From Poronia punctata (Eukaryota; Ascomycota; Sordariomycetes; Xylariales; Xylariaceae): a stretch of DNA of 26,154 bases. A model generated the notes under the pieces. It saw only the letters and a program-made list of their open reading frames with translations, was not told the DNA's origin and did no database searches. The DNA lies in contig MU401823.1 of NCBI GenBank assembly GCA_022579005.1, forward strand, positions 1 to 26,154, in the 5' to 3' direction. A program made the position numbers and the translations under genes. The number at the start of each line of letters is the position of its first letter. Position 1 is the first letter of the stretch. Shown here piece by piece: positions 22,194 through 26,154 of the stretch.

Positions 22194-25100
22194 GTTTATA
22201 AGTTTAAATAGTAATACTTTATATTAGTATGCACTATATTAGGTTTAAAAAGTTATAAGGTTTTTAGTTTTTAGTGTTATTTAAATGTAATAAAATACTT
22301 ATTATATATTAATTTTAGTAAATATTTTTGCTTTAAATATATATAATAAAGTTTTTTTAATTAGTAGTAAAAAGTATTAATTTTTTTTTATTAAGTTGTT
22401 TAACTTTTAATAGTTAACATAAAAACGTAGCTTTTTATATAGTTTTAATATAAATAAAACTAAAAATGCTTATAAAGCATTGCTTAGCTTAATAAAGCTT
22501 TTTTATAACTAGTTTACTAAGTATTTTTTAACTACTTTTAACTTGTTTAGTAATATTTTATATAATAAGCTATATTTAAGATTTTTTAGTAATTTTCTTT
22601 TTAAAAATTTAATTTAATAGTTTATTTTAAGCTAATATAGTAGTAAAGTATTTAAATTAACTTTGCTAAAAGTATATAGTAAGTTATAATATTTAAAGAA
22701 AATTACCTTTAAAGCTTGTTTTTTTAACTTTTTGCTTTTTTTATTAAAAAAGTTTTTAACTTATTTTTTGTTTATAATTATATTAATTTTTTTAATATTA
22801 GTTATTTTAACTTTGTTTTTTAATTAATTTACTTAAATTATATGCTAAAATAATAAAGCTATAAGTAAATAAAGTTTAATTATAAGTTTTTTTTTATATT
22901 AAAATATATTATTTTTTTTTATTTAATATAGTTTTTATATGTTAAATAATTATTTATTAAAAATATTTTATATTTTTTATATTTTTTTAAGTAAGTTTTT
23001 TTTTGCTATTAAAGCTTTTTTTATTTTTTAAAGATTAACTTTTATTAAGTTAAAATAAGTATAATAGCAAAAGATTTTTTTTATAAAAGCTAATATTATG
23101 TTATTAGTTAAAAGTTTAAAGCTTATTTTTTTAAGTATTTGTATTTAAGTGCTTTTGTTTAATAAGTATTTAAATTTTGTTAGTAAAGTTTTTAAAAATA
23201 GTAGCTAGTAGTTTTTATAGTTTAGCAATATTTTATACTTAGTAAATTATAGCTTGCTTAATATTATATTATATTATATATATAAAACTATTAAAAAAAC
23301 TTTTTTAAATGTTTGCTAGTTTACTTAAAATATAACTATAAGTATTTTATATATTTTTTAGTAACTTTTGCTATTAAATTTTATTATTATATAGTAATTA
23401 AACTTTATAATAATAATTAAGTTAAAGTTAGCTTTAATGTTTATTGCTAAAAACGTGTTTATAGCTATATATATATTAGCTTTTATATTACTTAAAATAT
23501 TATTAGTTTATAAAAAAAATTTATTATTTAATAGTATATAGCTAAATATAAAAAGATTTTTTTTTATATACTTATTTACTATATTTAATTTTTTATTTGT
23601 ATTAATGCTAAGTAATACTTTTTTTAAGTAGAAGTTAACTTGTTTTAAAGTTATTTTTTTAAAGTTTGTTTTTTTTCTTTTTTTTTTTTAGTAAAGAAAG
23701 CATTATTATTATAATTATAAGCTAGCAAGATAGCTTAAATATGTGCTTGCTAGTTAAAGTTGTTTTTTTTTTATAAATACTTATAAAAGGTATATTTTTA
23801 GCTTTTATAATTAAAATAATAACTTTTAATAATTAAAGTTTTTATTTTTTTAGTAAAAAGCTTAGGTTGTTGTTTTAAAGGAACTTACTAGCTAGGTTAG
23901 TTACTATTATATAGTTTAGCATTGCTAGTATAGCTTTTTATAATTATATTTATTTTTTTAGTGTTAAGCTATATTAATTTAATTATATTAAAGCAAAAGT
24001 TATTAGTAAGCTTTTATATTATTTTGCGTTTATTTTTTTATTAAAAGGTGTAAACTATTTATATATAGTATTAAATAAATATATTAAAATTAACAGTGTT
24101 ATTAAAGTATTAGAATATAGTTTTACGTTATAAGCAAGCTATAAGTTTATTATAAAACTTTTTTTTTTATTTAGTGTAAAAAATTTATTGTTTGCTTACT
24201 AAGTATATAAAGTTATTTTTAAAAGTTTAATAATTAGCAAGACTTTTTATTTTTAATTTTTAATATTTAGTTTTAATGTTTTATTTTTAGTTAACGTTTT
24301 TATATTTGCTTTTTAAGTAGTTTAAAAGCTTAATAAGCATATTTATTATATTTAAGTAATTGTTTTGTAAATATAATTAAAAGTTTTTAGCTATAGTGTT
24401 TTTTAAGTAGGCTTTAATATTAGCTAGTTTAGCTTAGTTGTTAATAAACTAATTTTTATTAGCTTTAAAACAATTATATATATAGCGTAGCTATATTTTA
24501 AACATAACCTTGTTTTTTTTTATTATTATAAAATATAAATACTTTAATTTTTGCAAATTTATAAGGTTGCGTAAAAGAGGTAAATAAAAAAACGTTATTT
24601 TAAAATATTAATTTATTATAAGCTAATAGGTTTACTACTTATTAATTAGCGTTAATTATTTAGTTTTTTAAGTAATTAATTTTATTATAAGCTTTTGCTA
24701 GCTTTAAAGTTATATGTTTTATAATTTTGTTTTAATTTATAGTTAGTAAAAGTGCAGTTTTATTTTAACTATATATTTAGTTTTTTTTTTACTTTTGTAA
24801 ACGCTATATTTTAGCTTTTAGCTTAGTAGTTTTTTTTAAACTAAAATAAGCTAAATAGTATGCTTATTAAACTAAGTTTATTATAGTTTATTAGCTAATA
24901 GTAAGTAGGCAATATATAGTGTTTTTTTATACTTAATATGCTATTAGTATTAAAGCTTAAATTTTTAATTTTTAAAAGACTACTTTAAGGTAAGATTTTA
25001 TTAGGTTATTAAAAGCTTTAATGTTTATAGTATTATTAAAGTTAAAAATAGCTTTTTTTTTATTTTTTATAAGCGCTATAAATAAAAAGCTAAGTTTATT

Positions 25101-25616
25101 AGTTTTTTTAACGTATAGCTTAGCAAAAGCTTTTATTAGCTTATAAGTTTTTTAGTAAAATTTTTTAGTTGTTTATATATAGCGTGTTTTTTTAAAAGTG
25201 TTTTTAGCTATATATTAGTTAAATACTTAAGCTTGTTTTACTAAAGTTTTTAAAGTATTTTTATTATTAAATTTTTTAGCAATATAACTTAAAGTTTTAT
25301 TTTTTATTTTTAAAAATAAGTAAAAAAGTATAGTAGATTGTTTGCAAGCTTTTGTTTAAAAAATCTTGTTTGTTTTAAAAATAATTTTTATAAAGTTACT
25401 ATTTTAGTATAGTATTTTAGCTAAAGCTTGTTACTTTATAGCTATGTATATTTTTGTACGTTTTTTGTTTTTTTAAGCTATAACTAGTTAGTAGCTAGGA
25501 TGTTAGTTTTTAGTAGCGCTATTAACGTAGTGCTACTAGGTTAAGTTAATTTTAATTAGGTTAAATTATTAAGTTAAAATATTACGTTTTTTAACTAGTA
25601 TTAATAACTTTAAAAT

Positions 25617-25862
25617 TATTATAATTAAGTTATAAAGAAAGCAAGGCTTTTAAAGGTAACTTAATTTATTGCTAAAAATCTTAAAGTAAAAAAAAAAAGA
25701 AAAAAAAGCCTTTAAGTTCTTGTTAAGGGTATAAACTTATGTGTGCACTAACTAGTAAGGCTGCAGCTGTTTATAGGTGCAGGCCTTTATATTTACTATT
25801 TAAGGGAAGTAATAGCTATAAGCCACCTAATTAGCTGTACTGCTATTAACCAATTTATAACT
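25617..25862 (-). repeat. Right (5') LTR of the nested gypsy element
   Basis: This is the 246-bp partner of 19062-19307, with start TATTATAATTAAG (RIP form of TGTTATAATTAGG) and end TTTATAACT, followed by the CTTAG duplication. It keeps more C and G than the left LTR in its second half (GTGTGCACTAAC, GGCTGCAGCTG, AAGCCACCTAATTAGCTG), so mutation of the two copies has been uneven. Confidence 0.92.
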
Positions 25863-25881
25863 CTTAGTAAAGTAATGCTAC

Positions 25882-25899
25882 TTTTATTGCTAGCTACTA
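25882..25899 (-). other. Possible primer-binding site of the outer gypsy element
   Basis: Three bases inside the outer element's 5' LTR, the minus strand reads TAGTAGCTAGCA. With one RIP change reversed, the first seven bases would be TGGTAGC, which resembles the initiator-tRNA-Met-type primer site of some Ty3-like elements. The match is short, so this is tentative. Confidence 0.35.
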
Positions 25900-25902
25900 A
25901 TT

Positions 25903-26154
25903 TATAAGTAATGTAAAATAAAATAAATAGCTAAAAAAAAAATCCCTATGCTATTTAGGATGCTATAAATATAAGTATGTTTATAGTAGGTCGCACTTGC
26001 TAATATAAGTACCTGCTAGTCCTGGTACTAGTACCTATAAGGTAGGTACCTCTATATAGTAGCCCACCTACGTCTACCTTGAAAAATTCCTACATCCAAG
26101 GAGTTCCCCACTTAGGTCCAAATACTTAACGCCAGCATGCAGATCGCAACGCAG
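25903..26154 (-). repeat. Right (5') LTR of the outer gypsy element, split by a MITE and cut by the window end
   Basis: The first 157 bp (25903-26059) align without gaps with 12356-12512. The homology then stops at the first base of the MITE at 26060. The rest of this LTR should resume beyond the MITE, outside the window. This copy is richer in C and G than the left one near the MITE (GTACCTGCTAGTCCTGGTAC). Confidence 0.82.
26052..26154 (+). mobile_element. hAT-like MITE, copy 3 (from 26060, truncated by the window end)
   Basis: The sequence from 26060 starts TAGCCCACCTACGTCTACC and follows copies 1 and 2 for its 95 visible bases. The presumed 8-bp duplication is CTATATAG (26052-26059); its second copy should lie near 26455 if the element is 395 bp long. 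This copy keeps C and G at places where copies 1 and 2 have T or A (for example GCCAGCATGCAGATCGCAACGCAG region), so it is closer to the unmutated form. It is inserted in the LTR of the outer gypsy element. Confidence 0.85.

Larger units (their letters stand above)
19057..25867 (-). mobile_element. Nested Ty3/gypsy LTR retrotransposon (19062-25862) with 5-bp TSD
   Basis: The element is 6,801 bp. Two direct LTRs of exactly 246 bp (19062-19307 and 25617-25862) bound it. The 5-bp target duplication CTTAG lies at 19057-19061 and 25863-25867. The minus strand carries a clear gypsy reverse-transcriptase remnant at 22032-22193, and a purine tract sits next to the left LTR, so the element reads leftwards and 25617-25862 is the 5' LTR. 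All frames are destroyed by RIP-type change. It lies inside the leader of the outer gypsy element, within about 40 bp of that element's right LTR. Confidence 0.93.
12356..26154 (-). mobile_element. Outer Ty3/gypsy LTR retrotransposon, RIP-dead, interrupted by nested insertions
   Basis: A direct repeat marks the two LTRs: 12356 onward (TGTAAGTGATG...) and 25903 onward (TATAAGTAATG..., the RIP-altered form). They align without gaps for at least 157 bp. Removing the nested element and one CTTAG copy gives an outer element of about 6.9 kb plus the unseen rest of the right LTR, a normal gypsy size. A reverse-transcriptase remnant on the minus strand (15186-15335) and a purine tract next to the left LTR show that the element points leftwards, so the right LTR is its 5' LTR. 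A possible primer-binding site resembling TGGTAGC lies beside the right LTR at 25893-25899 (minus strand TAGTAGC). No open frame survives. Confidence 0.85.

Noticed and set aside
12356..26059. One single 13.7-kb retrotransposon bounded by the outer direct repeats
   Set aside because: The internal pair of 246-bp LTRs with its own CTTAG duplication, and two separate reverse-transcriptase remnants, show two nested elements.
1..26154. CRISPR array, bacterial operon or phage content
   Set aside because: Spliceosomal introns, LTR elements and RIP-type mutation point to a fungal nuclear genome, and no regularly spaced repeat array is present.

Overview
The window looks like nuclear DNA of a filamentous ascomycete whose genome is split into AT-rich isochores and gene-bearing islands. 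Three things support this. Two intact genes have short fungal introns (59-70 bp; GTAAGA, GTAAGT or GTATGA donors; GCTGAC or GCTAAC branch sites). Very AT-rich repeat DNA (by eye about one fifth G+C) meets sequence of ordinary composition at sharp borders. Repeat copies differ by C/T and G/A transitions only, as expected from repeat-induced point mutation (RIP). The species cannot be named from this sequence.

Layout: 1-3281 is AT-rich, heavily mutated repeat DNA that I could not assign to a family. 3282-12355 is an island of normal composition. It holds an intact three-exon gene for a secreted HsbA / galactomannoprotein-like cell-wall protein (4052-4795, minus); two 395-bp hAT-like MITEs, each with a perfect 8-bp target duplication (5410-5804 and 6174-6568); an intact two-exon dienelactone-hydrolase-family gene (8843-9647, minus); a broken fragment of a GMC oxidoreductase (10391-10579, plus); and a damaged or mis-framed gene with an HNH-like C-terminus (about 11041-11883, plus). 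The rest of the island has no gene I can recognise.

12356 to the window end is a nest of mobile elements. An outer Ty3/gypsy retrotransposon begins exactly at 12356 with an LTR. Its partner LTR begins at 25903. A second Ty3/gypsy element (19062-25862; two 246-bp LTRs; 5-bp duplication CTTAG) sits in its leader. Both lie on the minus strand and keep RIP-damaged reverse-transcriptase remnants in which the catalytic aspartates read as asparagine. A third MITE copy begins at 26060 inside the outer element's right-hand LTR. The matching site in the left LTR is empty, so the order of insertion can be read directly.

The two intact genes are metabolic or cell-surface accessory genes and show no sign of acting together. 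The mobile elements appear dead. No new defence or metabolic system was found. The most informative content is the insertion record, the RIP pattern, and two surviving genes on a small island between repeat blocks.
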